NCBI GenBank assembly: GCA_024919175.1
Contig: CP103804.1
Span: forward strand, 3,348,001-3,412,000
From: Clostridioides difficile
Lineage (GTDB): Bacteria; Bacillota; Clostridia; Peptostreptococcales; Peptostreptococcaceae
Reading direction: 5' to 3'
DNA: 64,000 nucleotides
The notes under the pieces were generated by a model. It made no database searches and was not told the origin of the DNA. It saw nothing but the letters and a program-made list of their open reading frames with translations. Positions 34,445 to 43,863 of the stretch are shown in pieces. Each line of letters opens with the position of its first letter. The stretch's first letter is position 1. Made by a program: the position numbers and the translations under genes.

Positions 34445-34934
34445 CAACAACACTTCCTAATATTCCATTTATAAATTTAGGAGATTTATCATCACAATAT
34501 ATCTTTGCAAGTTCCACAGCTTCATTTATTGATACTTTATTAGGAGTGTCTAAATAAACTATTTCACACACTGATAATCTAAGTATAGACACATCTACCT
34601 TTGGCATTCTATCTACTGTCCAATTTTTGGCATGTTTATTTATTAATTCATCTATCTTATCATGATTTTCTCTTAGTGCTTTACATACTGTATTTATATA
34701 TTCTCTATCTATTATATCTTCAAGCTTCATATCTTCTAATTTTAATTTTGCATTATTTGAGTACTTAAGTGTAAGTTCTTCATATCTATTTATAATATGT
34801 TCTGAGTTATCTTTTAAAAAGGAATCTACTTTATCGTCTAAACCTTCAAATTCTTCTTTATTAATATTTATTTGGTATATAAGTTTCATTATATATTCCC
34901 TTGTTGTACTTTTCTGTGCCCTATCTTTTTTCAT
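34428..34934 (-). CDS. nusB: Transcription antitermination factor NusB
   Basis: 168 residues; NusB/RsmB-type helical fold with the conserved C-terminal region VSINEAVELAKIYCDDKSPKFINGIL by pattern. It binds boxA RNA with NusE in rRNA antitermination. AGGAG precedes it, with ATG 34934 or TTG 34937 as possible starts. The N-terminal segment is somewhat extended compared with B. subtilis NusB (131 residues). It lies between asp23 and the TsaD-like gene, as in many clostridia. Confidence 0.93.
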   Translation of the reverse strand: MKKDRAQKSTTREYIMKLIYQININKEEFEGLDDKVDSFLKDNSEHIINRYEELTLKYSNNAKLKLEDMKLEDIIDREYINTVCKALRENHDKIDELINKHAKNWTVDRMPKVDVSILRLSVCEIVYLDTPNKVSINEAVELAKIYCDDKSPKFINGILGSVVDEIGQ

Positions 34935-34984
34935 CAATTAAAATTCTCCTTTAAGTTTAATTATCTATATAAAATCAAATGCCA

Positions 34985-35012
34985 ACAAAAAACCCTCTGA
35001 CTTTTCAGAGGG
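34985..35012 (-). terminator. Terminator of asp23
   Basis: Minus-strand CCCTCTGA (35012-35005) pairs with TCAGAGGG (35000-34993) with a 4-nt loop, followed by TTTTTT. Confidence 0.85.
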
Positions 35013-35018
35013 CTAATA

Positions 35019-35381
35019 TTAATTTTTCTTAGATGCTTTTACTTCTTCTTTATCAGCTTTCTCTTTCTTAAAACTGATTCCTTGAATGTGTATATTTACT
35101 TGAGAAACCTTCAATCCTGTCATTGTCTCAACAGTATTTTTTACATTTTCTTGAACTTTAAAAGCTGTATCTGGTATTGACATGCCATATTTTATCGTAA
35201 CCATTACGTCTAAATTAACATCCTCTTCTTCTATTTGTATTTTTACTCCATTATTTTTTAACAACTTATCTGTTAATGTTGCTGTAGTTTCTATGCCCTC
35301 AACTTCTAATGCTGCTAAACCAGCTATTGTAGCTATTACATCATTAGATATTTTTACTTGTCCAAATTTATTATCTTCCAT
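35019..35381 (-). CDS. Asp23/Gls24 family envelope stress protein
   Basis: A 120-residue protein of the Asp23/DUF322 family (YqhY-like): IANDVIATIAGLAALEVEGIE-type N-terminus and VSQVNIHIQGISF C-terminus. In B. subtilis yqhY lies next to nusB and acc genes and affects lipid synthesis. It lies between spoIIIAH and nusB, as there. A terminator follows each neighbour, so it is a single-gene unit. Confidence 0.88.
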   Translation of the reverse strand: MEDNKFGQVKISNDVIATIAGLAALEVEGIETTATLTDKLLKNNGVKIQIEEEDVNLDVMVTIKYGMSIPDTAFKVQENVKNTVETMTGLKVSQVNIHIQGISFKKEKADKEEVKASKKN

Positions 35382-35454
35382 ATTAAAACTTACCTCCTGA
35401 TTTTAAGGAACTATTTTTATAAGTATAATAATACCAAATACAACTCTACTTTGC

Positions 35455-35484
35455 AAGAAAATAACCTCAGTTAATTCTGAGGTT
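35455..35484 (-). terminator. Terminator of the spoIIIA operon
   Basis: Minus-strand AACCTCAG (35484-35477) pairs with CTGAGGTT (35470-35463), followed by ATTTTC. It lies just after spoIIIAH. Confidence 0.65.
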
Positions 35485-35490
35485 TATATT

Positions 35491-36180
35491 TTACTTAGTA
35501 TTATTATTTGTAAGTTTAATATTTTCATACTTTACATTAGCTTGTTCTGCAACCAAATCAAATATTTTTGCTGCATCTTTCTTATCTAACTTAGCTTCAT
35601 TTACAACAACATTGACTTTGCTATCACTTATATAAACTAATGCTTCTTCATACCCTTTTGTACTCAAAAGATTTTCTATTTGAAGTTCCTTTTCTTGAGT
35701 TTTAACTATATTTAATTTCATATTAGAAGCTTCTTTTCTAGATTCCTCTGTTGTAGATGGATTATTTATCATTTCATTTAAATCCTGAACTAATTCATTT
35801 CTTTGTTTTTCTCTATTCATTTTCATGTCTAAAATATAAGATGCTTTTTTCATATTTTTTTCAGATGATAATTGAGCTTTTATTTCTTTACTTGTTTCAG
35901 TTACTTTTTCCTTCACTTTACTAGCCTTACTATCAACTATATCAATGTCAGCACTCTCTTTGCTATCTTGTTTATTTGTAGCATCTGAACCTTCTTTGTT
36001 GCTACTATCACTATCATCAGTAGCATTTTTCTGCAATTGAGCCTCTTCATATGCTTTAAATTCTTTTGATGTTTCTAGTAAAGATTTCTTACTCAATTGA
36101 TAATTTACTGTTCCCACTATTACTAACATTGCAGTTAAAGTTATTATTACAAATCCTCTTCCCTTATAATTAAACTTCAT
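35491..36180 (-). CDS. spoIIIAH: Stage III sporulation protein AH
   Basis: 229 residues: one membrane segment (about 9-27), a polar low-complexity linker rich in Ser, Asp and Lys (about 45-95), then the YscJ/FliF-like ring-building domain (about 110-229). In the mother-cell membrane it binds forespore SpoIIQ to make the channel linking the two cells. It is the last gene of the operon. The SpoIIQ-SpoIIIAH pair is also needed in C. difficile engulfment (known). Confidence 0.95.
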   Translation of the reverse strand: MKFNYKGRGFVIITLTAMLVIVGTVNYQLSKKSLLETSKEFKAYEEAQLQKNATDDSDSSNKEGSDATNKQDSKESADIDIVDSKASKVKEKVTETSKEIKAQLSSEKNMKKASYILDMKMNREKQRNELVQDLNEMINNPSTTEESRKEASNMKLNIVKTQEKELQIENLLSTKGYEEALVYISDSKVNVVVNEAKLDKKDAAKIFDLVAEQANVKYENIKLTNNNTK

Positions 36181-36206
36181 TCATTTATCCCCCCGGTTAT
36201 ATGTAT

Positions 36207-36761
36207 TTATTTAGAATATATTTCTACTTGATGACCTGCTACTTGTAATGATGTCTGAACTGCACTATAAAGTGTTTCTTTGACATTTGGATTACTAGCT
36301 CCACTTGCTACTACTATCACTCCTTTTATCTTTGGCTCTGTAGTTTTTATAACTACAGGGTCACTTGAATTTGAAGTTATCATTGTTTTATTTTCACTTG
36401 AAGTTGTAACTGTTCTTTCTCCACCTTGTGCATCTTTTTCCTCTGTTGTTTCTGTTGTCTGATTTGAATTAAAAGCAGGTTGTATTTCTTCACTTGACTC
36501 AAATGTAATCATTACATCAACATCTCCTGCTCCATCAATTTTAGATAGTATTGTTGTTAATTTTGATTCTAAATCGTCTTTTTCATGTTCCTTAGCAACT
36601 TGTTTTTCAGTATTTTTGTCAGCATCTGTTTTTCCAACTTTTTTATCAGTTTTGCTACTTGGAAAACAAGATAATAGTACTAATGACACCACACATATTC
36701 CAGCTATAGTTATTAGTGAATATACCTTTCTCTTATCTTTGTCGTTTAGGTTTTTAAACAT
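36207..36761 (-). CDS. spoIIIAG: Stage III sporulation protein AG
   Basis: 184 residues: membrane segment (about 13-31), charged linker (about 35-60) and a ring-building domain with VMITFESSEEIQPAFN. In Bacillus this protein forms a 30-fold ring resembling type III secretion rings. It lies between AF and AH in the usual order, 26 bp from AH. Confidence 0.94.
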   Translation of the reverse strand: MFKNLNDKDKRKVYSLITIAGICVVSLVLLSCFPSSKTDKKVGKTDADKNTEKQVAKEHEKDDLESKLTTILSKIDGAGDVDVMITFESSEEIQPAFNSNQTTETTEEKDAQGGERTVTTSSENKTMITSNSSDPVVIKTTEPKIKGVIVVASGASNPNVKETLYSAVQTSLQVAGHQVEIYSK

Positions 36762-36772
36762 TCTTCCAACTC

Positions 36773-37384
36773 CTATTTATCAATTTGTATAGTTTCTATA
36801 GAAACATCAAGCACTTTTATTAGGTCATTTTTTAGTTTGTCTTCATTTAGATTCAGTCCATACTCTGTACCTTTTTTAAAAACTTGTTTAGAATTTTCTT
36901 TGTCATTAGAGTTTATGCTATCTTCATCTCCTTTAGTACTATTATTTTTATTTTCTTCATCACTATTGCTATTTGACATATTATTTTTTTCTTTTATTTT
37001 TATATTATTTATATTTGCACCATTAAGTTCTATATCTTCTAAGTCATAACCATACTCATCAAGTTTTAGCTTAAGCACTTCTTTTAAACCATCTTCATAC
37101 CCCTTAGACAAGCTAGTATTTCCAGTCTCTTCAGCTAAAGCATTTGTACTATCTACATATTCCTTATTGTAATTTCCCATAGATTTTAAGATTCTATCTT
37201 CTAAACTCATATCTTTTGAAAAAAATCCTACTACTGGAGTTATTACAATAAATACAAATATAAAATTTAACACCAAGTTCACATATGGCTTTATCTTGGA
37301 ACTAGGTAAAATCATATCAACTATATTTACTATAAATGCCCCTATTAAAATACTAACTATCCATGCCTTTATGCCTTCTAACAT
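36773..37384 (-). CDS. spoIIIAF: Stage III sporulation protein AF
   Basis: 203 residues with two N-terminal membrane segments (about 5-25 and 35-55) and an outer domain, interrupted by an asparagine/serine/glutamate-rich stretch (about 125-165). It is part of the SpoIIIA-SpoIIQ complex. It starts about 58 bp after spoIIIAE ends, the widest gap in the operon. Confidence 0.9.
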   Translation of the reverse strand: MLEGIKAWIVSILIGAFIVNIVDMILPSSKIKPYVNLVLNFIFVFIVITPVVGFFSKDMSLEDRILKSMGNYNKEYVDSTNALAEETGNTSLSKGYEDGLKEVLKLKLDEYGYDLEDIELNGANINNIKIKEKNNMSNSNSDEENKNNSTKGDEDSINSNDKENSKQVFKKGTEYGLNLNEDKLKNDLIKVLDVSIETIQIDK

Positions 37385-37442
37385 AGCATCCTCCTCTCTA
37401 AAACATTTAGATTAAAAGTAATCACTATTATTAATCTATACA

Positions 37443-38648
37443 TTATCCTTGGCTTACAACACTTATCGAGGTCAAAATAGCTACAGTCACAAAGAACATT
37501 ATTGTTATGGCAATTACTGATGCTAACATTATTATCATTAGATTTGCGACTTCATTTAAAAAATTTGATATTCCATCTTCTCCAACAGGCTCTACAATTA
37601 TTGCTGCCAATTTATATACCACTATTACTGATAAAATTTTTATCACTGGAAGTAAGCAAATCCCAATAAGTAAGATAAGTCCTATTCCACCAAATATATT
37701 TTTTATAAGTTGAGATGAAGATAGTAAAATATCCACAGAATCTGATACAAATCCACCAACAACTGGTATAAAGTTACCTATAGCAAACTTCGCAGTCTTC
37801 ACACTGAATTTATCAAAACTAGTTACGTATAACCCTTGTATAGATACAAGTCCTAAATATACAGTAAACATAGCCCCAATAGAAACATAATTTATTTGTT
37901 TAACGAAAGAAAAAAATCTTTTCAATCTTATGTTTTTTGATAAATTGTTTATTATTAAAATTCCAAATGCAACAGTTACTGATACAAATAAAAATTTCTT
38001 AAAAAATACATTTATAAATGTCACTCCACCTATAAAAATAGGATTTAAAGTGGTAGATGTTATTGGAAAGCCAATTAAGAGTAAAAATGTTATTAGTATT
38101 GGCATTATAACTTGCATAAGACCTACAGTATGGTCTATCGCATCATAACAAATTTGTAGTACATCTTTGAATCCAATTAAAGTCAACGATACCATTGTGA
38201 TAAATATTATATAGGTTGCTATTTGACTAACTGCACCTGATGAAAAAGAATTCTCTAAACTTTTTAAAATAGATGACAATAAAGCTAATACTAAAATTAC
38301 TGCCACTACCTTTAAACTTGCTTTAAACTCATCAAACATCAATATCTTCAGTCCATCTTTATTAAATAAATCTAAAATATTTTTTTCTCCACTAATTAAA
38401 TCTTTTACAAACGATTTTAAATTAACATCATTAATAACTATTTCTTTATTTATATAATCTTGAATTTCATTTATATCTAACTTGTCTAACTGACCATCAA
38501 TATATTTATCTATGCTACTCTTAGCTTCACCATATTCTTTATCTTCGCTACTTGGAACCTCATTAGCAAATATTATAATGGCAAAGATATTTACAAAAAA
38601 GAAAGTCAATACAAACCCCATAATCATTGGTAAAAATCTTTTTTTCAT
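37443..38648 (-). CDS. spoIIIAE: Stage III sporulation protein AE
   Basis: About 401 residues with a cleavable signal-like N-terminus and eight or so membrane segments. It is the largest integral membrane protein of the complex and likely a channel part. The start is set at ATG 38648 (MKKRFLP); the TTG at 38654 gives two more residues. The ribosome site is weak (GAGAGG about 17 nt away), so translation may depend on upstream spoIIIAD. Confidence 0.93.
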   Translation of the reverse strand: MKKRFLPMIMGFVLTFFFVNIFAIIIFANEVPSSEDKEYGEAKSSIDKYIDGQLDKLDINEIQDYINKEIVINDVNLKSFVKDLISGEKNILDLFNKDGLKILMFDEFKASLKVVAVILVLALLSSILKSLENSFSSGAVSQIATYIIFITMVSLTLIGFKDVLQICYDAIDHTVGLMQVIMPILITFLLLIGFPITSTTLNPIFIGGVTFINVFFKKFLFVSVTVAFGILIINNLSKNIRLKRFFSFVKQINYVSIGAMFTVYLGLVSIQGLYVTSFDKFSVKTAKFAIGNFIPVVGGFVSDSVDILLSSSQLIKNIFGGIGLILLIGICLLPVIKILSVIVVYKLAAIIVEPVGEDGISNFLNEVANLMIIMLASVIAITIMFFVTVAILTSISVVSQG

Positions 38649-38748
38649 AAGCAACCATGCCTCTCTTCACTCTATAAACCTCAATACAACAAAATATCCT
38701 TTAAATAACAACTAATATATCTATAGCTATCTACTTCAACATAAATAA

Positions 38749-39135
38749 CTATGGAATTATATTCACCACCATTTCTACAATGGATAAAAGTATAGGGAAA
38801 GACATTGACATAACTATTATTTTTCCTCCAAACTCTAGTTTTGAAGCAATGTTTCCTTCCCCACAATCTTTACAAAGTTGTATTGCAAATTCCATTAAAT
38901 ATGCTATTCCAATTAATTTTATTATTAAAGATATATACATAGTTGGGATATTAGCTTTATTAGCTAAATCTTGTATGCTATCTATAATAAAGTTTAGCTT
39001 AAACATAACTGATAATAATATTGTTACTCCAGTTATTATTGCTATGAAATTTGCTATCTCTGGTCTATCTTTTTTTATTACTAAACAGAGTGTAGTTGAA
39101 ATGATTGCAATTCCTATTAATTGCATTATTTCCAA
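38749..39135 (-). CDS. spoIIIAD: Stage III sporulation protein AD
   Basis: 128 residues with four hydrophobic segments, a close relative of SpoIIIAC. It begins 16 bp after spoIIIAC. A different frame at 38681-38866 overlaps its end but looks like noise. Confidence 0.92.
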   Translation of the reverse strand: MEIMQLIGIAIISTTLCLVIKKDRPEIANFIAIITGVTILLSVMFKLNFIIDSIQDLANKANIPTMYISLIIKLIGIAYLMEFAIQLCKDCGEGNIASKLEFGGKIIVMSMSFPILLSIVEMVVNIIP

Positions 39136-39150
39136 ATTACTCCCTCCTCT

Positions 39151-39348
39151 TTAGTAAAGTTGAAACATTGTTCTTACAGTATTAAATAAATCACTTATTT
39201 CTGTTATTACCATCCCCAACACGATTATTACACCTGCCAAAGTAGTAAGCCCTGCCCAATCTTTTCTGTCTGTTTTTTCTAATATCATATTTAATACTGA
39301 TATTAGAATACCTACACCTGCAACCTTTAATATCAATGATATCTCCAT
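39151..39348 (-). CDS. spoIIIAC: Stage III sporulation protein AC
   Basis: 65 residues from ATG 39348 (MEISLILK), with GGGAGG close upstream; this is the usual length. The longer frame to 39381 overlaps spoIIIAB and has no ribosome site. Two membrane segments, as in SpoIIIAC of other spore formers. Confidence 0.92.
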   Translation of the reverse strand: MEISLILKVAGVGILISVLNMILEKTDRKDWAGLTTLAGVIIVLGMVITEISDLFNTVRTMFQLY

Positions 39349-39362
39349 AATAAACCTCCCTA

Positions 39363-39884
39363 TTAAATCAATATAATACATATACCTATGCCTATAAATG
39401 TCACTAATTTTTTATACAATAACCCTTTTTTACTTATGTCTTCCTTTGTTTCATAGGTTTGTTTTTTCAGATTTTCTATAGATAAATCTATCATTCTTTG
39501 TTGGGACTCTATATCACTTTTTCCCAAGGTAAGAATTAGATTTTTTAATTCCTCGATTTCTTTACTTCCAAGATAAGTTTCTTTGACTAAAATTTCGGTG
39601 TTCTCTGATATTATTTCTTCTAAAGTTTTGCTTTGTTCATTGTGAAGTTCTTCTGAAATTTGATAGAAAAAACTCCAAAAGCAAAATTCTTTATTACATC
39701 CTATCCTTCTAAAAATTTCTTCTAATGTATAAAGCCCGAAAGATAAATCCATCCTCAATATTTCTAAAACTCTTATTAAATCATTTAGTTGTTTGTGTCT
39801 TCGTGTATAGGTTTTGTATATATGCTCACCTATCAAATAACTACTTCCTATTAAGAGTGCTATAATAATTATCTTAATTTGCAA
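39363..39884 (-). CDS. spoIIIAB: Stage III sporulation protein AB
   Basis: 173 residues: membrane segments at both ends (about 2-18 and 158-173) around a helical domain (VLEILRMDLSFGLYTLEEIFRRIG by pattern). SpoIIIAB resembles the type II secretion platform protein GspF. It overlaps spoIIIAA by 11 bp, so they are translated together. Confidence 0.93.
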   Translation of the reverse strand: MQIKIIIIALLIGSSYLIGEHIYKTYTRRHKQLNDLIRVLEILRMDLSFGLYTLEEIFRRIGCNKEFCFWSFFYQISEELHNEQSKTLEEIISENTEILVKETYLGSKEIEELKNLILTLGKSDIESQQRMIDLSIENLKKQTYETKEDISKKGLLYKKLVTFIGIGICIILI

Positions 39885-40842
39885 AGTACCATCTCTTTTC
39901 TTCTAAATCATAAATTTTTTCAATTGTCCCTGCACCTTTCTTAGCAGAAAGAATTATAACTTTTTTAAACAGTTCTTTGTCTAAGAGTCTGTTTAGCTCT
40001 TTTCTATTTTGTATATCATCCATTGAATCTCCATGTACAGTAGTTATTAATCCAATACCTCCATTTAACGCTGTATATAATGCCTTTATTTCTTTCTCAC
40101 TTCCAATTTCATCTGTCACGATAACGTTTGGTGACATGGACCTTAAAAGCATTGTAATACCCAAATCTTTTGGGCAAGTTTCTATTATGTCAGTCCTTAT
40201 TCCAACATCCATCTGGGGAACACCTAAGTAAGCTCCTGCTATCTCATTACGCTCATCTACTAGTGCTACCTTCAATCCTTTAAATCCATATTCCTCATTA
40301 CCATTACTTAAATTTCTCACTATGTCTCTAATTAAAGTTGTCTTTCCACATTGAGGTGGTGATATTATCAGAGTATTATTAATTTGATTTTTACCTTTTA
40401 TGATATGACTTAAAATCTTATTTGAACATCCTATGACTTCTCTTGATACTCTTATATTTAAAGATGATATGTGTTTTATATTTTTGACTTGTCCATCTTC
40501 TACTATTACTTTTCCAACCAACCCTACTCTATGGCCTCCTCTCAAAGTTATAAATCCTTTTTTTATATCATCCATAAATGAATGTATTGAGTATTTACAT
40601 ATTATTTGAAAAGTTTGCTCTATATCTTCTCTTGTCACTATATATGAATTGTGATGATTTAAATCAAGTGCCATAGTTTTTTGATTATAAAAATAATCTT
40701 TGGAGTTTGCATTTAGTATTAATGGTTTTTGTGAGCGTAATCTAATTTCTTCTATGTTTAAATTATTGTCTGAGATTTTTTCTACCTTCTCTCTTATGTT
40801 TGTAGAAAGAGAGTTTATTATTTCATCTGAAAGTTTATTCAT
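39874..40842 (-). CDS. spoIIIAA: Stage III sporulation protein AA (ATPase)
   Basis: 322 residues, a RecA/VirB11-like secretion ATPase: Walker A SPPQCGKTTLIRD (about 172-184), VIVTDEIG (Walker B region) and a TTVHG histidine-box. It is the only enzyme of the SpoIIIA complex and probably powers it on the mother-cell side. It is the first gene of the operon. GGAGGAGG precedes ATG 40842. A sigma-E-like promoter lies at 40870-40896 with an inverted repeat around it. Confidence 0.95.
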   Translation of the reverse strand: MNKLSDEIINSLSTNIREKVEKISDNNLNIEEIRLRSQKPLILNANSKDYFYNQKTMALDLNHHNSYIVTREDIEQTFQIICKYSIHSFMDDIKKGFITLRGGHRVGLVGKVIVEDGQVKNIKHISSLNIRVSREVIGCSNKILSHIIKGKNQINNTLIISPPQCGKTTLIRDIVRNLSNGNEEYGFKGLKVALVDERNEIAGAYLGVPQMDVGIRTDIIETCPKDLGITMLLRSMSPNVIVTDEIGSEKEIKALYTALNGGIGLITTVHGDSMDDIQNRKELNRLLDKELFKKVIILSAKKGAGTIEKIYDLEEKRWYFAN

Positions 40843-40844
40843 CT

Positions 40845-40890
40845 CTTGTCCTCCTCCTTTGTTTATATAATTCTATTTATAAAGGACAAG
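40845..40890 (-). promoter_or_regulatory. Inverted repeat around the spoIIIAA promoter and ribosome site
   Basis: CTTGTCCT (40890-40883, minus) pairs with AGGACAAG (40852-40845). The second arm overlaps the 3' part of the GGAGGAGG ribosome site (40857-40850). The core CTTGTCC/GGACAAG is shared with the spoIIM hairpin. Confidence 0.5.
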
Positions 40891-40896
40891 GAATAT
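40870..40896 (-). promoter_or_regulatory. Sigma-E-type promoter of the spoIIIA operon
   Basis: ATA (40896-40894), 16-nt spacer, AATAGAAT (40877-40870), six of eight matching CATACAAT. Start of transcription near 40863 would fall inside the loop of the inverted repeat. The spoIIIA operon is known to depend on sigma-E. Confidence 0.5.
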
Positions 40897-40992
40897 TACC
40901 AAAACATATATAATTTTTTAAATAATATTTATCCATAAAAAAATAAACCCTATTGTTTAGGATTCACTTAATAAGTAACTTATTATAAAAAT

Positions 40993-41035
40993 AAAAACTA
41001 AGACCACCCTCAAGTACAGAGTTGCCTTAGTTTTT
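40993..41035 (-). terminator. Terminator of fbp
   Basis: AAAAACTAAG (minus 41035-41026) pairs with CTTAGTTTTT (41002-40993) over 10 bp, with a GC-richer loop. It lies 7 bp after the fbp stop. Confidence 0.75.
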
Positions 41036-41041
41036 TATTGT

Positions 41042-43027
41042 CTACATTTCTTTTATCAGACCTTTTTTATAAGCCATTAAAAGTAATTTTAAGTCTTCTA
41101 TTTCTTCTTGTATTTTTACACCCTCATCAGTATCTCGCACCATTTTTCTCTTTGCCTTATGCTCTACTACAACGGTTGTTGATAAGATATCGCTTTCATT
41201 TGCAATAGCTTCCTCAGCAGAATTAAATGGTTCATGTGATACTAGTTGTAATGTTCTAGAATTATATATCAAAGTGTATCCAGCTATACCAGTAGTTTTT
41301 TGATATGCTCTAGAAAAGCCACCATCTATAACAAGAATTTTTCCATTAGCTTTTATTGGGCTCTCTCCATTTTTACTTTCTACAGGAACATGCCCATTTA
41401 TTATATGTGATTCATCAAGTTCTAAATCAAATTCTTCAAATATTCTTTCGCAAGCAACATCACTTTCTCTAAGTTTAAAATATGGATTCTTATTTTCTTT
41501 ATGAGTTTCTTTTTCTGCTATAAAATATCTTTCAAATGTAGTCATATCGTCTTTACCAAATAATGATGAACATTTGCCAGTCCACAAATACCACATAATA
41601 TCCATACCATAGAGTTTTTCTTCTGCTTTATCCTTAAAGAAAAAACCTTCTCTTGCTAGAGATTCCATCTTATCCATAAGGACTCTACCTTTATACTCTT
41701 TTCCCATTATATTCATAGACATAAAGCTTCCATCTTCATTCAATGGCACACATCCATGAATTAATAAATTTGAGTTTGCCTTTAAATATATGCTTCCTTT
41801 AGAGAATAAAAATGAAACATGCTTTTGCAATTTTTCGCTACCTCTAAATGAAGACACTAATTTTTCAATAACATTTTTTTCTTCAATACTCAATTTATAT
41901 GGGTCTTTTTTGTCTATTGTAGGTAAATAAGTATCTTTTAATTTATATGTCTTTCCTTTTAAAGTAATTGTTCCTTCTTCATAATTTATCATGTTAAGCA
42001 AAAGTCTATGCTCCATTTCAAACTCAGGTCTTCTTTTTATCACTTCACCTTCAAGTTTAAATTGAATTATACTTATTGCCTTGTGCATTTTTGCCATTAA
42101 AGACTTTTCTGTTGTTGTCACGCTTTGGTCATTAATCTTGGGAATAAATTCTTTACATGGGTCATCTTTATACATTTCTATTGCAAAAGTAGCTAAAGGT
42201 AATAGATTTATCCCATATATATCTTCTACAATATCTAGGTTTGCATATCTAGCTGAGATTCTAAGTGCATTTGCTATACAAGTTTTTTCACCTGATGCTG
42301 CACCCATCCATAGTATATCATGATTTCCCCATTGAATATCCACACAATGATGTTCGATAAGCTTATCAACAATTATATCTGGTCTTGGACCTCTATCATA
42401 AATATCTCCTATGACATGTAATCTATCAACAACTAACTTTTGTATAACTGTAGAAATTGCAATTATAAATTCTTTAGCTATTCCTATATCAACTATTGTC
42501 TCAACTATACTTTTATAGTATTCTTCTTTATGTTCACTTTTAATGTGTTCATGTAAAAGTTCTTCTATTATGTATTTAAAATTTTCTGGCAGAAGCTTTC
42601 TAACTTTTGACCTAGTGTATTTGCTAGAAGCATACTTACAAAGCTCTATAAGTCTATAGATATTTATTCTATAAAAATCATCTATATTTTTCTCTTGCTT
42701 AATTATTAAGTCTAGTTTTTGTTCAGGATAGTATACAATAGTTGCTAACATCTTTTTTTCACTATCTCTTATTGTATTTGAAAATAATTCTTCTATTTTT
42801 CTCTTTATTACACCAGAACCATTTTTTAAGACATGTACAAATGGCTCATATTCACCATGTACATCTGTTATGAAATGTTCTGTTCCCTTTGGAAGATTTA
42901 ATATAGCCTCTAAATTTATTATTTCTGTACTTGCTTTCGATATGCTCGGATATTGTTTTGATAATAACTTTAAATATTTAAGTTTACTGTTTAAATATTC
43001 ATCTGATATTTTACACAGATTTTTCAT
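41042..43027 (-). CDS. fbp: Fructose-1,6-bisphosphatase, class III
   Basis: 661 residues of the Firmicutes-type class III enzyme (calcineurin-like metallophosphatase). Metal-binding motifs: FITDVHGEYEPFVHVLKNG near 40-60, VIGDIYDRGPRPD, QWGNHDILWM and later GHVPV. It converts fructose-1,6-bisphosphate to fructose-6-phosphate in gluconeogenesis. Length is normal. It is a single gene between spoIIIAA and a GNAT gene. Confidence 0.95.
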   Translation of the reverse strand: MKNLCKISDEYLNSKLKYLKLLSKQYPSISKASTEIINLEAILNLPKGTEHFITDVHGEYEPFVHVLKNGSGVIKRKIEELFSNTIRDSEKKMLATIVYYPEQKLDLIIKQEKNIDDFYRINIYRLIELCKYASSKYTRSKVRKLLPENFKYIIEELLHEHIKSEHKEEYYKSIVETIVDIGIAKEFIIAISTVIQKLVVDRLHVIGDIYDRGPRPDIIVDKLIEHHCVDIQWGNHDILWMGAASGEKTCIANALRISARYANLDIVEDIYGINLLPLATFAIEMYKDDPCKEFIPKINDQSVTTTEKSLMAKMHKAISIIQFKLEGEVIKRRPEFEMEHRLLLNMINYEEGTITLKGKTYKLKDTYLPTIDKKDPYKLSIEEKNVIEKLVSSFRGSEKLQKHVSFLFSKGSIYLKANSNLLIHGCVPLNEDGSFMSMNIMGKEYKGRVLMDKMESLAREGFFFKDKAEEKLYGMDIMWYLWTGKCSSLFGKDDMTTFERYFIAEKETHKENKNPYFKLRESDVACERIFEEFDLELDESHIINGHVPVESKNGESPIKANGKILVIDGGFSRAYQKTTGIAGYTLIYNSRTLQLVSHEPFNSAEEAIANESDILSTTVVVEHKAKRKMVRDTDEGVKIQEEIEDLKLLLMAYKKGLIKEM

Positions 43028-43116
43028 AATTCGTCCTCCAAAATTATATTAAGTTATATTCTTTTTTTAATTATACCATACTTAATATGATTTTTTCGAG
43101 ATAAAATGTACACTAA

Positions 43117-43656
43117 TTATATTCCTAATAAAAGTGACATCCCTATTAAATCAGTATAAACACCATTATAATAACATTCTTTCTTTAATATACTTTCTAC
43201 TTCAAATCCCACTCTTTTGTATAATTCTATAGCATTATGATTCTCTTCATTAGTAACAAGAGTTATTTTCTTAGTTATTCCATTTGATTTACACCATTCG
43301 ATAAGGTCTAACATAAGTCTTTTGCCTAATCCAGCTCCCCAATATTTTTCTTTAACAACAATCCCTAAAACTCCAACATGCTTTCCTTTTGCTTTTTGGT
43401 TGGAATCAATTGTAGCAATACCAGCTATCTCTCCATCTATAAATGCGATTAATTTTATTGAGTTATCAGACGCTTTTGCTGACTCTATAGAATTTTCTTG
43501 GTCTTCTAAAGATATTTTATATTCACCTTTCCCAAATGAAAGAAAATGAGTTTCCCCACCTACTTCATTATAAAAATCTATAATAGCCTGGGCGTCTTCT
43601 TTTACTCCTTCTCTAATAGATACTTCTATACCATTCTTTAAAGTTATTGCTGACAT
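43117..43656 (-). CDS. GNAT family N-acetyltransferase
   Basis: About 179 residues. The fold has VLGIVVKEKYWGAGLGKRLMLDL (acetyl-CoA loop) and LYKRVGFEVESILKKECYYNGVYTDLIGMSL, a RimJ/RimL or PhnO-like C-terminus. The start ATG 43656 follows AGGAGG; the frame from 43674 does not fit. Substrate unknown. A separate terminator lies upstream, so it is transcribed alone. Confidence 0.78.
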   Translation of the reverse strand: MSAITLKNGIEVSIREGVKEDAQAIIDFYNEVGGETHFLSFGKGEYKISLEDQENSIESAKASDNSIKLIAFIDGEIAGIATIDSNQKAKGKHVGVLGIVVKEKYWGAGLGKRLMLDLIEWCKSNGITKKITLVTNEENHNAIELYKRVGFEVESILKKECYYNGVYTDLIGMSLLLGI

Positions 43657-43743
43657 AAATTTACCTCCTAACAAGTTTTTTATCTAATAAACATAATACT
43701 ATTATTTTACCTCTATTACAATATTTTTCATGCATTAATAACA

Positions 43744-43797
43744 ATATAAGGTTATACTAAAATAAAAATTTAATAATATTTTAATATAACCTTATAT
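43744..43797 (-). terminator. Terminator after the permease operon
   Basis: A 13-bp perfect stem (43744-43756 with 43785-43797) with a 28-nt AT loop lies 67 bp past the permease stop. There is only a weak T run. Confidence 0.45.
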
Positions 43798-43863
43798 ATA
43801 TTTGTTTGTATTCAATTTTTTGATAATATCCCTCTGTTAATTAAATATTATTTATAATATAAT

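Noticed and set aside
38681..38866. 61-residue minus-strand frame overlapping spoIIIAD
   Set aside because: It runs in another frame of spoIIIAD and its downstream gap, without ribosome site or recognisable features.
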